A DNA stretch of 64,000 nt from Plantago elongata (Eukaryota > Streptophyta > Magnoliopsida > Lamiales > Plantaginaceae): the NCBI GenBank assembly GCA_036897095.1, contig JAYMSP010000011.1, positions 1-64,000 on the forward strand, given 5' to 3'. Both the position numbers and the translations under genes were made by a program. The notes beneath the pieces are model-generated. The model was not told where the DNA came from, made no database searches, and saw only the letters and a list, made by a program, of their open reading frames with translations. Below, one piece after another: positions 1-11,805 of the stretch; within the stretch, counting starts at the first letter, position 1, and the number at the start of each line of letters is the position of its first letter.

Positions 1-291
1 CTTTTCTGCATTTACAATTCTATTGGGTGATAATCAGGTTAAATACGATTGAATTAGGTATTCATGAAATAAAAAAAAATTAAAAATCTGCCCAGTTTAG
101 CGACGGATAACATTTATCCGTCGCTAAATTCCCCAGAAGTCTAGCGACGGATAAGTTATTCGTCGCTATAAATTTAACAACGGGCGTTTTAACGACGCCC
201 GTTTTTATCCGTCGCTAGACGGTCTAGCGACGAATCGCGCCAGTTTTAGCGACGGATAACGGCGTCGCTAAAACTGGCGTTTTTTGTAGTG
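1..291. mobile_element. Terminal region of a CACTA (En/Spm) DNA transposon, cut by the window edge
   Basis: The segment ends at 280-291 with TTTTTTGTAGTG, the reverse complement of the diagnostic CACTACAAAAAA terminus of plant CACTA elements. Inside it are many direct and inverted copies of a short subterminal motif around TAGCGACGG (near 100, 118, 143, 166, 212, 222, 248, 264), as expected of transposase-binding subterminal repeats. The element extends left of the window, so its coding part and other end are not visible. The three bases after the terminus are CAT, but the matching target duplication cannot be checked. Confidence 0.85.
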
Positions 292-520
292 CATGCACTC
301 TTGGTGTGAAGTGCTTCTGCTCTTTAAAACATCTGTTAGACGAGATTTGAAGTGAACTGTACAATTTGTCTTGAGATTTTGTTTAGGATTTGACCCTCTC
401 ACCAAGATAAATTAAAAGTTCATGCTAGCGTTTGATGATAGATAATTTAAGCTTAGCATGAACCACATTTGGTGTTGTAAGTTGGGTCCTATTTCGACAT
501 TTGTATTGGGTCTTGATAAA

Positions 521-751
521 TACTCTCTCTGTTTCATTACAAAAGAAACATATTTCCGTTTTGGGCGTCCCGTTAATAAAGAAATATTTTTCCATTTTTA
601 GCAATAACCCCACAATACAACTCATTTTTCACCACACATTATTGGGCCCGCATGTACTTTTATCTCAAAATCATTCTTGACCACATACTACATATTTTCT
701 AAAAAACCGTATTTTTTTCAAATGTTTCGTTCCTAACGGGGTGGAGGAGTA
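521..751. mobile_element. Stowaway-like (Tc1/mariner) MITE
   Basis: About 230 bp bounded by TA on both sides. The left end reads TACTCTCTCTGTTTCATTAC; the right end, reverse-complemented, reads TACTCCTCCACCCCGTTAGG. This matches the plant Stowaway signature TACTCCCTCYGTCYC with TA target duplication. The interior is AT-rich and non-coding; the reading frame across 671-895 is a by-product of it. Confidence 0.7.
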
Positions 752-869
752 GTATGTATTCAAATGGCCACTTACTATGATATTCAAGACGATTACTTGA
801 AAAAAAAAAAAAAAAAAACAAAACAAAACAAAAACGACTTGGCATGCTCTACGACATGACACACTCACA

Positions 870-2160
870 TATGAAGAATTTCTCAAATATCTCATTCTAA
901 GATATTTGAAAACTGGCGGGACTTATGTACACTACAAATACAACTTTGAAATATCGACGTATCCGCAAGAATGGCCCGAAGATAGTAGCCATATAACACT
1001 ACGACCGCATTATCTGCTATAAAGGTCGGTATCATAAGCCATTTGAAATGAAATCAAATATGAAGAAATCTTTGAGCTTCGAGAATATTTGCTTGTTTAT
1101 CGAGGTCAAAACGGATCTATTCAGAGATGAACGTTACTTAAAAAATTCCTCAACTATCTCATTCTGAGAAATTTGGAAATTTGGGGGACTTATGATATGT
1201 ACAATATAGTCGACCTCCTAAAGTCGTGATAATACGCCACGACTTACCAAAAAGAAGACGAACTTATCACTATCTCCCATTAGGGTCCGTCATCCGCTCA
1301 TTTTGTGAGATGGGCCTGCATCACCACTTCCCCATGACGGCCTCTCTTAGAAATAGGCTTCCACAAGCTTCGGATCGGCATATCGCCTATCTCGGCCTCC
1401 CCACCATGGCCCATATATGGGACCGGCGTCCCGACACCTTCACCACTGCCCTTTGAACTTGTCGCTATCATTTGGATTGAGTCCACGCACCTCCAACCTC
1501 TCACAACACGTGTCAACATCCCCGCTAAGCCGACTAAGATCCGGCGTGTCAGAGCCCGAGCTCCGACGAGATTCAACTATAAATAGAGGACATTTACTCC
1601 TCATTAAGGGACACAACTACTAACTGAAAATCTACTCTCTAGACTTTGAGGACCAAGACTACACTTTCCCAACCCCAAACACGTAAAGTCCGTACCCCGG
1701 TTTGTCTTAGGCAAATCGGCCCAAATGGGTCTAACCCCTTCCTCGTGTTTCAGGTATCTGGTGATGGCCACATCACCAAGAGAAGGACCGACCAAGTCAA
1801 GCTGAAGGAAGGTCTACTCTAATCACTCCTGACAAAATCCTTTTCCTCTCTTCTTCGAGGGCCTATCCTACTCACTCCTGACGAAGACCTTTTCATCTGG
1901 ATGAACCTTAAACGATTTAAAGTGAACTAAGACGGACTAGATTCATCGTAATCCACGAACTTTACATCAGCCGGATTTATACCCTATCACAACCAACGAT
2001 TGCTTGTACACTTTTGTTTCCACTTAACGTTGTTTCTTTCTCACACAATCTATTGACTTTATCTATTCTTTTTAGACGGATGATTAATCAAATCATCAAC
2101 TCTCAATCAACACAATCAATTGTGGTTTGTATTCCACATCGTTTTGATATTGACAACATT
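870..2160 (+). mobile_element. Possible solo LTR of a Ty3/Gypsy-type element (fossil)
   Basis: A 1.3-kb block with base composition unlike its flanks (GC-richer between about 1230 and 1800). It has a TATA-like CTATAAATAGAGG near 1575, as in the U3/R part of plant Gypsy LTRs. An imperfect internal duplication (about 870-945 and 1140-1205) shares a 'ctcattct' core followed by 'gggacttatg'. I see no gag or pol reading frame, so if it is an LTR it is solitary. The limits are approximate, I found no target-site duplication, and the family is a guess. Confidence 0.35.
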
Positions 2161-2168
2161 ATTTAGAA

Positions 2169-2290
2169 TATATTATTCAATCATTAGCAATTGCAGATTT
2201 TAATAAAGTCCAATTCAATTATAAATCAATATATTATTCAATCATTAGCAATTGCAGATTTTAATAAAGTCCAATTCAATTATAAATGAT
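2169..2290. repeat. Two-copy tandem duplication, period 61 bp
   Basis: The segment beginning ATATTATTCAATCATTAGCA at 2170 recurs almost exactly at 2231, including AATAAAGTCCAATTCAATTA. The near identity implies a recent duplication. No coding potential is visible. Confidence 0.85.
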
Positions 2291-2299
2291 TGCAGATTT

Positions 2300-4094
2300 A
2301 TAACTATCTCTCCAAAACCTTTAAGTGATGGTATTTCCATCCATAACCAACACTCATAGTCTCAAAATTTACATGGTACAATTTGACATTTTTTTAAACT
2401 GGAAATGAATTGTGATTTGTGAATCATGTGAAGTTAATTACTTAATTGAATAAGGGAGATCTCGGTTTTGTGACATGGCGTAGAGGAAAGTGAAGGTGGT
2501 GTTGGTGCTCAAATAGCAACGAAGACCGTAGAGTGATCACATCTGTTTAGTTTGGCCGTTTTAGTCTGATTTGGTTAAGGTTAATCTTGTATAATTTTTA
2601 CGAGTATCACTATACTTTCGTAAACCCTTTGAAATGTAAATATATTTTTGTCGTTTTAGAAAATAACAATACAAATCAATCTCCTTGTTTATCCACAAAT
2701 TCATGAGCGCATTAATTATGATCACTTGTCTTGAGATATAATTTGAAGACAATATGCATTTGTGATTTGTACAATTTGGAAGATTTAAGTCTAACCCACT
2801 TGTTCTAGAACACGTGCCTAAGGTTGTCTTCTACTCTTCCTAATCACATTTCATGCAATCATATTAATATATATGTAGACTAGACACGTTTTGCTTAACT
2901 GGATCTTTGTTACACAAAGGCGCCAAGTCTTCTCAAATTGTCAACATAATGACAAGACAGGATTATCATGATTAATGCAACTTGCAAATCATAATTGTGC
3001 ATATCATACCACCTCGGATATTTTGTGTTATTATTTATTATTAAAGACACTTGTCCAATCCACCTCGTATTTTGCATGTATATTAATCAATCAAATTCCG
3101 TGAAGGAGATGATTTTACTCCTTGTGCTTTTTCCAGGCTGGTTTACCGCGTGTAATGTTATTAAGCAAGCCGAGATTTTATGCCCAAAATTATATTTGTG
3201 CAGTGCTCATTCGCTAAATAAAATGTTCAGCTCAATCTCGAACTTTACTAGGAAATTGTTTTGTTTATCAAGTTAGTAATCTTCAACTCAAAAATGAACA
3301 TTTATATTCGGTTAAATATATATTTTCAGATGTTTAGATCGATAAAATTTGAATCAAATGAAATGAGTTGAAACTTAAAAGCATAATATTTATTGGTAAA
3401 TCTATCATAACAACCATAACACAAATACACAATGGTGCAGCATTAAGAACGTGGGAAGGAAATAAGGTTTTTTTTATAAACAAAAAAATATGTAATATTC
3501 TAAAATGTTAATCACTTATATGCCGATCAGACCGATCCAGACAACAAAATGACTCATCAGGCCTAAACTAAACTCCTTTTATTCCAGTAAAATAACTCTG
3601 AAAACCCTTTACATTTTAAGTTCTATACAATTTACTCATGTAGCTCTTTCGTTTTGTATGCTCAATCAACCATTTCAAATTTTCAGGTTGTGATTCAAAT
3701 TCATCCACTTCAAAACCAATTTCCAAATAGCACATGTTTCGACACATTCGAATAACAAATTGTCCATGGATTCCGCAAGACCATCAGACGCACACAATCC
3801 ATTAGTTTGCACCCAAAACAAATTTGTAGAAGTAGCAATAGATAAGAATGAAGCTGAATATTAACAGAACATTATAAAAAATTTTAAGTCAAAGAAAAGA
3901 CACAAGTTTCGTAACATTAAGTCACAAACAATGAACCACAAAATCCGATCCAAAAGCAGCTTATGAGTTGTAACTCACAAAAATGCCGTGGATCCGATGT
4001 GGCAATCTGATCGACGAAATCAATAAACAAATCCAACCAATCGTGAACAAGAACTATAATCACAAAGCTTTTTTACAGGTCCGTTTAACAAGCC
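2300..4094. other. Intergenic, upstream of the DIN10-like gene
   Basis: AT-rich sequence. Short reading frames at 2561-2752 (-) and 2995-3276 (+) show no recognisable motif. The last few hundred bases are presumably promoter and 5' leader of the gene that begins at 4095. A short out-of-frame ATG at 3983 overlaps that start. I see nothing else supportable. Confidence 0.5.
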
Positions 4095-7000
4095 ATGGTT
4101 TCTTCTTCTTCTTCTTTCTCTCAAATCCTAACAAGGTTTTCTTCTCGTTGTATAAATACCCCTTTTCTTAAACCGTTCTCTTCTTCAATTTCATCATCAT
4201 TATCCATTACCTCTTCTTCTTATTCTTCTTACCCATTTATTGACACAAAAAACACCAATTCATTAACAAGCCATTCTTCTTCTGCTCGTAATCGAATTCT
4301 TGCTTATAAGGTAAGGTAGTAAGGTACCTTCTTTTTGTTTGTATTTCCTGCATTATTTCTATTCAAGTTTCGATCTTTGGTCGTGTAATGTTAGATTTCA
4401 GCTGGGTTTTCAGTCTTTCTCGGTTTCTTGCTGTAGTAGTATTTAGTAATATGGATTCTTGGATTCTGTGAAGCTTAGCATTGCTGGAAAAAGTTTTGAT
4501 CTTTGGTCATTAACGCAAGATTTGAGCTGGGTTTTGGTCTTTTGTAAGCTGTAAGAAGTTCAAGGAAAGGAAGAATTGAATCTTTGATGCTAATATTTGT
4601 TGCAGACATGGTGGTTTGAACTCTGGAATTTCATTATTTCAGCTAGAAAGAAAGTGGGTGGATTTTTTGAGTTCGATTCGTTGAAACCAATATGAAATTT
4701 CCAAACTCTAAGCTTAAGTTTTTCTTTGTATTGATTTTTCAATAATGTTACCAGTACTATTTCAAAATTGGAAACGTATCCTAAAACTGAGATTTTTATG
4801 GTTGCAGAGGGGTGTATTAGAAAACAATAAGGAAGGGGGTTCTATAAAAGAACCATTAGCCATGACAATCAAGCCAGCTGTGCGGATTTCGGATCAAAAG
4901 GTGGTGGTTAAGGACCGGACCATACTCACCAATGTGCCGGAAAATGTAATGGCCACCTCTGCTGAGGCGGAAGGGCCGGCGGACGGTATGTTTCTAGGGG
5001 CGGTGTTTGACAATGAGAGCAGTCGCCATGTGGTATCATTAGGGACTCTGCGAGATGTGCGGTTCTTATCATGTTTTAGGTTCAAGCTATGGTGGATGAC
5101 GCAAAAAATGGGGGACCAAGGGCGTGAGATTCCATTGGAAACTCAGTTCTTGTTGGTGGAGACGAAAGACGGGTCTCATTTGGAGTCGGATATCGACGGT
5201 GACGAGGAGAATAAGGTTGTTTACACTGTGTTTTTGCCTTTGATTGAAGGGCCTTTTAGAGCTTGTCTTCAAGGGAATGAAGGGGATGAGTTGGAGCTTT
5301 GTTTGGAGAGTGGGGATCACGGTACTGTTGGGTCGGTTTTTACTCACTCAGTGTATGTTTGCGCGGGTACTGATCCATTTATGACGGTTCATGAGGCATT
5401 CAAGGCAGTTAAATCGCATCTTAGGACGTTTAGAATGAGGCATGAGAAGAAATTGCCTGGGATTGTTGATTGTTTCGGGTGGTGTACGTGGGATGCTTTT
5501 TATCAGGAGGTGACTCAAGAGGGTGTAGAAGCTGGCCTCCAGAGTTTAGAAGGCGGAGGAACACCCCCGAAGTTTGTGATTATAGATGATGGTTGGCAGT
5601 CAGTTGGATCGGATGACAAGCAGCAGGAACAAGAAGAAAGGCCGCTTGGTGCACCTCAGCTTTTGCGGCTAACCGGGATCAAGGAGAACGAGAAGTTTCA
5701 AAAGAAAGAAGATCCCTCTGTTGGGATCAAGAACATTGTGAATATTGCAAAAGAGAAGCATGGTCTGAAGTATGTTTATGTGTGGCATGCTATAACGGGA
5801 TACTGGGGTGGTGTTCGACCCGGGGTTAACGAGACGGAGGGTTACGATTCAGCTATGCAGTACCCGAAGCTGAGTAAAGGGGTGTTGGAGAATGAACCAG
5901 GGTGGAAAACCGATGCAATTGCGGTGCAAGGATTGGGATTGGTGAATCCGAAGAATGTGTACAAGTTCTACAATGCGTTGCACAGCTATTTGGCATCTGC
6001 AGGCATTGATGGGGTGAAAGTTGATGTGCAGAGCATATTGGAGACTCTTGGCGATGGGTTAGGTGGCCGCGTCGAGTTGACTCGGCAGTACCATCAGGCC
6101 CTTGATGCTTCTGTTGCTCGGAATTTCCCGGATAACGGTTGCATTGCCTGTATGAGTCATAACATGGAGTCACTTTACTGGTAAGATGTTGCTCCTTTTC
6201 TTGAAAATACAGTTTTGTTCACATGTGAATGCTTTGTATACTTATGTGATGTTTTGATGGCACAGTTCAAAACAAACAGCAATAGTGAGAGCTTCTGATG
6301 ATTTCTATCCAAGAGATCCTGTATCACATACAATCCACGTTGCGTCAGTTGCATATAACACTGTGTTCCTTGGTGAAATAATGTTGCCTGATTGGGATAT
6401 GTTCCATTCTCTCCACCCTGCAGCGGAGTATCATGGATCAGCCAGGGCTATCAGTGGCGGACCAGTTTACGTTAGGTATGCATGATTCACAGATCTATCT
6501 TATCATTTCCGAGTTCGCTTTAATGTTCCATATCAGCAGAGCTAACGTGTTGATGAGTTCATTTGTAACAGTGATGCACCTGGAAAGCACAATTTTGATC
6601 TCTTGAAGAAACTTGTTCTCCCTGATGGTTCGATTCTCAGAGCCCGTTTGCCTGGTCGACCTACTAAGGATTGTCTGTTTTCTGACCCGGCACGTGATGG
6701 TGTTAGGTGAGCATCATTCTCTTTTGTTCATGGAAAAATAGAATACACTCCAAAACAGATACATATTCTAAATCTATGCCTGTCCAATTTCAGCCTGTTG
6801 AAGATATGGAATATGAACAAGTACACAGGAGTATTAGGAGTATACAACTGCCAAGGTGCAGCATGGAATATAGCTGAGAGGAAGAACACCTTTCACCAGA
6901 CCAAATCCGAGGCAATAACAGGCTATGTAAGAGGTCGAGATGTCCATCTTATTTCCGAGACCTCTCTCGACTCCAACTGGAACGGAAAGGTTGCACTATA

Positions 7001-7385
7001 CTCTCACAGAACCAGCGAAGTTATCACTCTTCCCTACAATGTGTCAATGCCAGTTTCCCTCAAGGTCCTAGAGCATGAAATCTACACCGTTACACCAATC
7101 AAGGAATTGGCTAATGGATTGAGCTTCGCTCCATTTGGGCTCATCGACATGTTCAATGCTGGTGGAGCAATTGAAAAGCTCGAATATGGTGCAACAACGG
7201 TTCAAATGGAGGTAAAGGGGTGTGGACGTTTTGGCGCATATTCATCGATTAAGCCTAGAAACTGCAATGCAGGATCATCAAAGGTCGAATTTCAGTACGA
7301 TTCAGAATCCAGCTTGGTGACATTCACCTTAGCTGAGATGCCTAGTGAGGAAAGAAAAGTTCATGCTATTGAGATTGAGTTATGA
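4095..7385 (+). CDS. DIN10: DIN10/SIP-like raffinose synthase family protein (GH36 alkaline alpha-galactosidase or galactinol-sucrose galactosyltransferase)
   Basis: Member of the plant raffinose synthase/seed-imbibition protein family (GH36). Family members transfer galactose from galactinol to sucrose or hydrolyse raffinose-family sugars; sequence alone does not separate these. Exons 4095-4310, 4808-6180, 6266-6475, 6572-6706 and 6794-7385 have GT-AG borders and close in phase, giving 841 residues. From the conserved ATG at 4862 ([10 protein letters not shown]) the product is 751 residues, close to the length of Arabidopsis DIN10/RFS6 as I recall it. Motifs in that numbering: [10 protein letters not shown] 205-214, DDGWQS 242-247, nucleophile motif KVDVQS with Asp388, and RASDD 448-452 with the acid/base Asp. 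Exon 1 adds 72 residues rich in Ser plus Arg and almost free of acidic residues, typical of a plastid or mitochondrial transit peptide. The ATG at 4095 has good context (AGCCATGG). The gene looks intact. The family is certain; the exact substrate is not. Confidence 0.93.
4151..4158 (+). promoter_or_regulatory. TATA-box match inside exon 1 of the DIN10-like gene
   Basis: TATAAATA lies 56 bp downstream of the ATG at 4095. A transcript starting about 30 bp further on would contain no ATG in the rest of exon 1 or in exon 2 before 4862, which is the family's conserved start. It could therefore drive a short, cytosolic form. The motif is visible; its use as a promoter is inference. Confidence 0.4.
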
Positions 7386-8705
7386 GTTTGATCATTTTTT
7401 AAGGAGCTATGGAAATTGATTTAATATCTGTTACCCTTGTAAAAGGCTCCTTTACTGATGAAATTATGCTTCTTCCACTTGGTTGAGGAATGATGTATAT
7501 ATTCACTGGCGAATAAACACATTTTCACCATTCCCATGCCAATGTAAAAGTCAGCTGCTTGATGTTCTTTTGATCTTCAGTTTAGTGACAAGTACATGTC
7601 TAAGTATATGACATAAGATTTCGAATAGGTGAACTCTGTTCTACTTGGTACATAATAAGAACAAACTCCAATTCATGTTCTTATAATACAGGTAGGTTCT
7701 GTTTCATTAGATACGTTTTCAATTGAAATTGAATTTTTTTTTACAAAATGTTCGATTTGAGTGGGTAGATGTCCACTCTAACGATATAACAAACATGGCC
7801 TTATATTAATCAAATTCGAACATTGTGGTTCAGTAATACCGATATTTCTCTCCATAATGAGCTTAAACAAGGGAAGTAAATACAGCTACAAATGAGATAT
7901 TCGCTTCGGCTCCAGCCAAATTCAGTTCCAATTACAACTGGAATCCTTCTCGGCAAATTAGATACTCGGGTTTCCACCTATAATAAATTTCGATTTAGAA
8001 ATGTTGAATGTTATTTTTTTTAGTTGAAGGGAGGCGTCTTTCAAACTGATTTCTAGTTGAATACTAGGTATGAAGATAATGCGTATATTACTTCTTTCAA
8101 ATGATTACAATTGAATTAGCGTACAATTACTTATACTCAGGCCTCAGGACTAGTTACTAGTGATTAAGACTAGATTACAATTTATACCTTTTAAATGGTA
8201 TTTTAGTTATGATTAATATTATTTATACTCACCTTGACCTCGTAGAATTTTATACATTTATCATCTTTAACTGTCTCAAATAACTTATTAGTTAATACAT
8301 TACTAAGAAAGAAAGCTACTCCACCACTAACAAATAAATATAAATCTTAACTTTACATATAAATTACACCACTAATCACTAAAATTTATTTTCGAAAATT
8401 TTAACTTTATGACATGTAAGTCAATAAAAGTTAATGGTAAAGTCTTTGTTATTTTCAATTAACTTCTCATTCAGTTCAATACAATTCTATTAAGTTCAAC
8501 TCTTTTTAATTATAGAATTTATAATACAGTTCAATTCAGTTCTCTTCAGCAAATATAGTCGAATAAATCATATCTATTATACTTTCGTAATGCAAAACCC
8601 CTAAAGTATATCAGTTCATATACTATTTTAGTAATTGCTCCGTTATGCAAATAACTTTGCTATCTTCATTCATTCAGTCATTCACTCATTCATCTAACCA
8701 GTCAT
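7386..8705. other. Intergenic between DIN10-like gene and PPR pseudogene
   Basis: The first 150 bases hold the presumed 3' UTR of the GH36 gene. A MITE relative sits at 7694-7800. The rest is AT-rich with no supportable gene. Confidence 0.5.
7694..7800. repeat. MITE fragment, family B
   Basis: Shares the core ACAAAATGTTCGATTTGAGT and the following GGGTAGATGTCC-like stretch with copies at 57621-57740 and 60764-60870. No coding capacity. These are dispersed non-autonomous DNA elements; the superfamily is unclear. Confidence 0.6.
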
Positions 8706-10477
8706 TTGCAAGTGATGATTCAGATTCAGAGAAGAAGGAATCGAACTCTATCTCTCACTAATTCATCACCGGTGTTCAAAAGGTCAGTGATGCTCTTCGT
8801 TTGTTTCGTTCCATGCTCACTATGCCAACCTCATCCTTCTGTTGTCCAGTTCACCATGTTAATGGGTGTGGTTGTCAAAATGAAACATTACAATACTGCA
8901 CTCTACCATGTTCGATGAAATGCGCCAAAGGAGGAGTATCTCTTTCGATGAATACACCATGAACACTGTCATTACTTCCTACTGTCTTCTCAACCGTCTT
9001 GATCTTGCTTTTCCTGTCTTGGCTGTTTTCGATAAGTCCGGCTTCTCACCTGATACGACCACCTTCACTACTCTTATTAGAGGTCTATTTCCGAAAACAA
9101 GGTATCAGAAGCTGCATCTTTATTCAAAAAATGCTTGACTCAAAAGCTCTGTCAACCTAATGTCGTCATGATGACCACTCTGATCAATGGTCTCTGTAAA
9201 TCTGGAAATACCCCTACTGCCATTAAATTGCTCGAAAATAAAACCTGCAAACCTAACGTTTATGCTTACAATACAGTTATGGATGCATTGTGCAAAGATG
9301 CTCTGGTAGATGATGCTCTTTCTGTATTTTCTCAAATGGTTGCCAAGGGCATCTCACCCGACGTCGTCACTTATAATTCATTGGTTCGGGGATTATGTTA
9401 TTTCGATAGATGGAATTATGGAAAGAGGCAAATGACTTGATAGATGAGATGATGGTCATCCATCATATCAGTCCAAATGTTGTTACGTTTAACACCTTGA
9501 TAGATGCCTGTTGCAAGAAAGGCAAGATGAAAGAGGCCGATCATGTGTTAGCAATTATGAAGCAGAAAAGTGTCTCTCCTGGTCTTGTTACGTACAGTGC
9601 ACTCATCAACGGGTATTGTCTTCGAGGAGAAATGAAAAGGGCGAGAGAAATATTAAAGTTACTCGTCAATATTGCTATGAGGTCCGATGTAGTCACGTAT
9701 AGTACTTTGATGGATGGGTATTGTAATAAGGGTGATGTAGATGAAGCTTGGAGACTTTTCCTTGAAGTTCCTCGTACTGGATTAAAACACAACACAATCA
9801 CTTATAGCATCATGCTGCGTGGATTGCTTCGTGATGGAAGGATAGCAGATGTGGAGAAGCTATTAAATGATATGCGAGCAAACAATGTAACTCTTGATCA
9901 AGTAACTTTCAATAGCTTGATCAATAGTTTCTGCAAGAATCATGAGATTGATGCGGCCTTTTCAGTTTTGCATACCATGGAAGAGAACGGTGTTCCTCCA
10001 GGCATAATTACATACAACACCCTCATTCATGGACTATTTGAAGATGACAAATTTGATAGAGCAATGAATCTATTCCATTCACTTCCTGCAAAAGGCCTGC
10101 AGTCCAATGTTCAGACCTTTAACATAATTCTTGGTGCACTTTGCCGGAAAGGATTTGTAGACGAGGCAAATGCTATGTTCACAGGAATGAAAAAGAGTGC
10201 ACTTTGCCGGAAAGGATTTGTAGACGAGGCAAATGCTATGTTCACAGGAATGAAAAAGATTAGTTGTTCCCCCAATAGTGTTACATACAATGTTGTCAAA
10301 GGCTGCGTTCAACAAAATGAGCTTCCCAAAGCAAAGCCACTATTGGAAGAAATGGTTAGGAAGGGAATTTCACTTGAACCACGTACGTATTCCATGTTGC
10401 TTCGTCATTTTGAATGTGTGACTGGAGATGGAGCTCTTTTAGATACGATTAAAGTTCTTACACCAAAAGATTGCTAA
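8706..10477 (+). pseudogene. P-class pentatricopeptide repeat (PPR) gene, broken by several frame changes
   Basis: PPR proteins bind organellar RNA, one 35-residue helical repeat per base. Repeats of the form VVTYNTLI-GLCK are readable across the locus. The longest frame, 9410-10477, gives 355 residues with about nine P-type repeats and no plant-specific E/DYW tail, resembling Rf-like PPRs. Upstream repeats lie in three other frames. Homology switches frame near 8830, 8910, 9090 and 9415, and a few residues are missing before CKPNVYAYN. No initiator with a clear transit peptide survives. A 63-bp in-frame duplication near the end adds 21 residues and breaks repeat register. P-class PPR genes are normally intronless, so introns are unlikely to explain the switches; assembly error is possible, but neighbouring genes are intact. 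Probably a decayed copy. Confidence 0.85.
10134..10259 (+). repeat. Exact 63-bp tandem duplication inside the PPR locus
   Basis: Copies at 10134-10196 and 10197-10259 appear identical. Each encodes 21 residues around ALCRKGFVDEANAMFTGMKK. As 21 is not a multiple of 35, the helical-repeat phase is disrupted although the frame is kept. The identity implies a recent event. Confidence 0.95.
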
Positions 10478-11805
10478 CCCGTATTCTTCTTCTAGAGTGA
10501 AGTTGGGTTCAGGACTTCACATACAAACCAGTAGTCAACAGGTAACTACTATTCATATTTGCTTCTTTCCATGGTTTCTGCCATACTTCATGTGCAATGC
10601 GTTTCAAACGTCTAGATTGCAAAATACTGTAATAACTTGTGAGACTATACTAGTGATCTCAAGCTTTTATTCTCTATTTATGTATATCCATCACTGTATA
10701 TTGTTGAAGAAACTCTTTGAATTGTTTGATGGAATTCAAGGATGAATCTCGATCATGCTTTTTGATTTTCATCTGCTCAAAATTCGTATAAATATAACTC
10801 AATCCCTAGGAGTATAGAATCGGAAACATGATTCAGTAGCTCATATTGCTTAACATTGGAAGCCAATTCAAAAAAAAAAAAAAAAGGATAAAAGCAATGA
10901 GTAGTTCTTATGAAGAGAGAGCCAGAGAAGTACGAGTAACCTTCTCTTGCTGATCCTTGAACTTCCAGCAGAGAACATATAATGTCGGTTCTCTACCATA
11001 GAAGAATTTACGGGAGGAATCCTATTTCTTGTCCAGAATATGAACTAATGGAACAAACCATGGAGGAGATAGATAAATCCTGGTACGAAACAACAAACAG
11101 ACTTTATAAACCGAACAGCTAGAAAACTATAGACAGTTCTTCATAGGTGCTCGTGGAATCCAACGGAACCAGTTTACCAGCCGAGCCGAGTTCATGCTCA
11201 ATTACAAAAACTCTGAGGAATGAGATACTCAGTTTGGCTCCAATCTTTAACTTGTAGAACTTCTTTCAAACGATAACAACTGGATTACGATACAATTAAT
11301 TATTCTTGTTTCCTATTACATGCACACTGTACTCATGGTTTTCTCAAGTTGATCCGTTCCAAATAGAATAAGAGATATGCCGTGGGTACTCATGACTGAA
11401 CGTTTAATTTAAAAGGCAGAATAAGATTCTTATCAGAAAAACTATTACATCAGGTAGAATTTGTATGAGTGCGACTAGGGTGCAAGAAGCCGAGAATAAT
11501 GTTTTTCGTAACTTAGAGGTGCGGTGCAACAGGGGTCGGTTGTAGCTAAATCCTTTTGCTGGATGTGCGTGATCATTGACAGGCCTGGAAGATTCAGACC
11601 TTGAGATGTTAATTTAGGAACTCTTACATCAAGTTTCTAGCTACACCTCAATGTACAAATCTGCTTTTACTCTACATCTATAATCTATTGTTAGTAAACA
11701 CGCAGCGATAGCACGATTCAAAACTTGAGATGAGCAGGACAATACACTCTTTTGCCAACATTTTTATCACTTTGTTTAGAGTGCTTCTAGGTCAGCAGTT
11801 AGCTT
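10478..11805. other. Intergenic between the PPR pseudogene and SNAP43
   Basis: AT-rich sequence with small spurious frames. It must contain the 3' UTR of the minus-strand SNAP43 gene just below 11806. Nothing else is supportable. Confidence 0.5.

Noticed and set aside
931-950. CACTACAAATACAAC as the second end of the CACTA element
   Set aside because: Only the first nine bases agree, and there are no subterminal repeats of the TAGCGACGG type around it.
1226-1795. Several overlapping frames at 1.2-1.8 kb as genes
   Set aside because: They lie in the LTR-like block in conflicting frames and have no domain; the GC-rich composition explains their openness.
2130-2145. TTCCACATCG as a plant snRNA upstream element (USE)
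   Set aside because: One mismatch to the core, no TATA at the fixed spacing and no snRNA sequence downstream.
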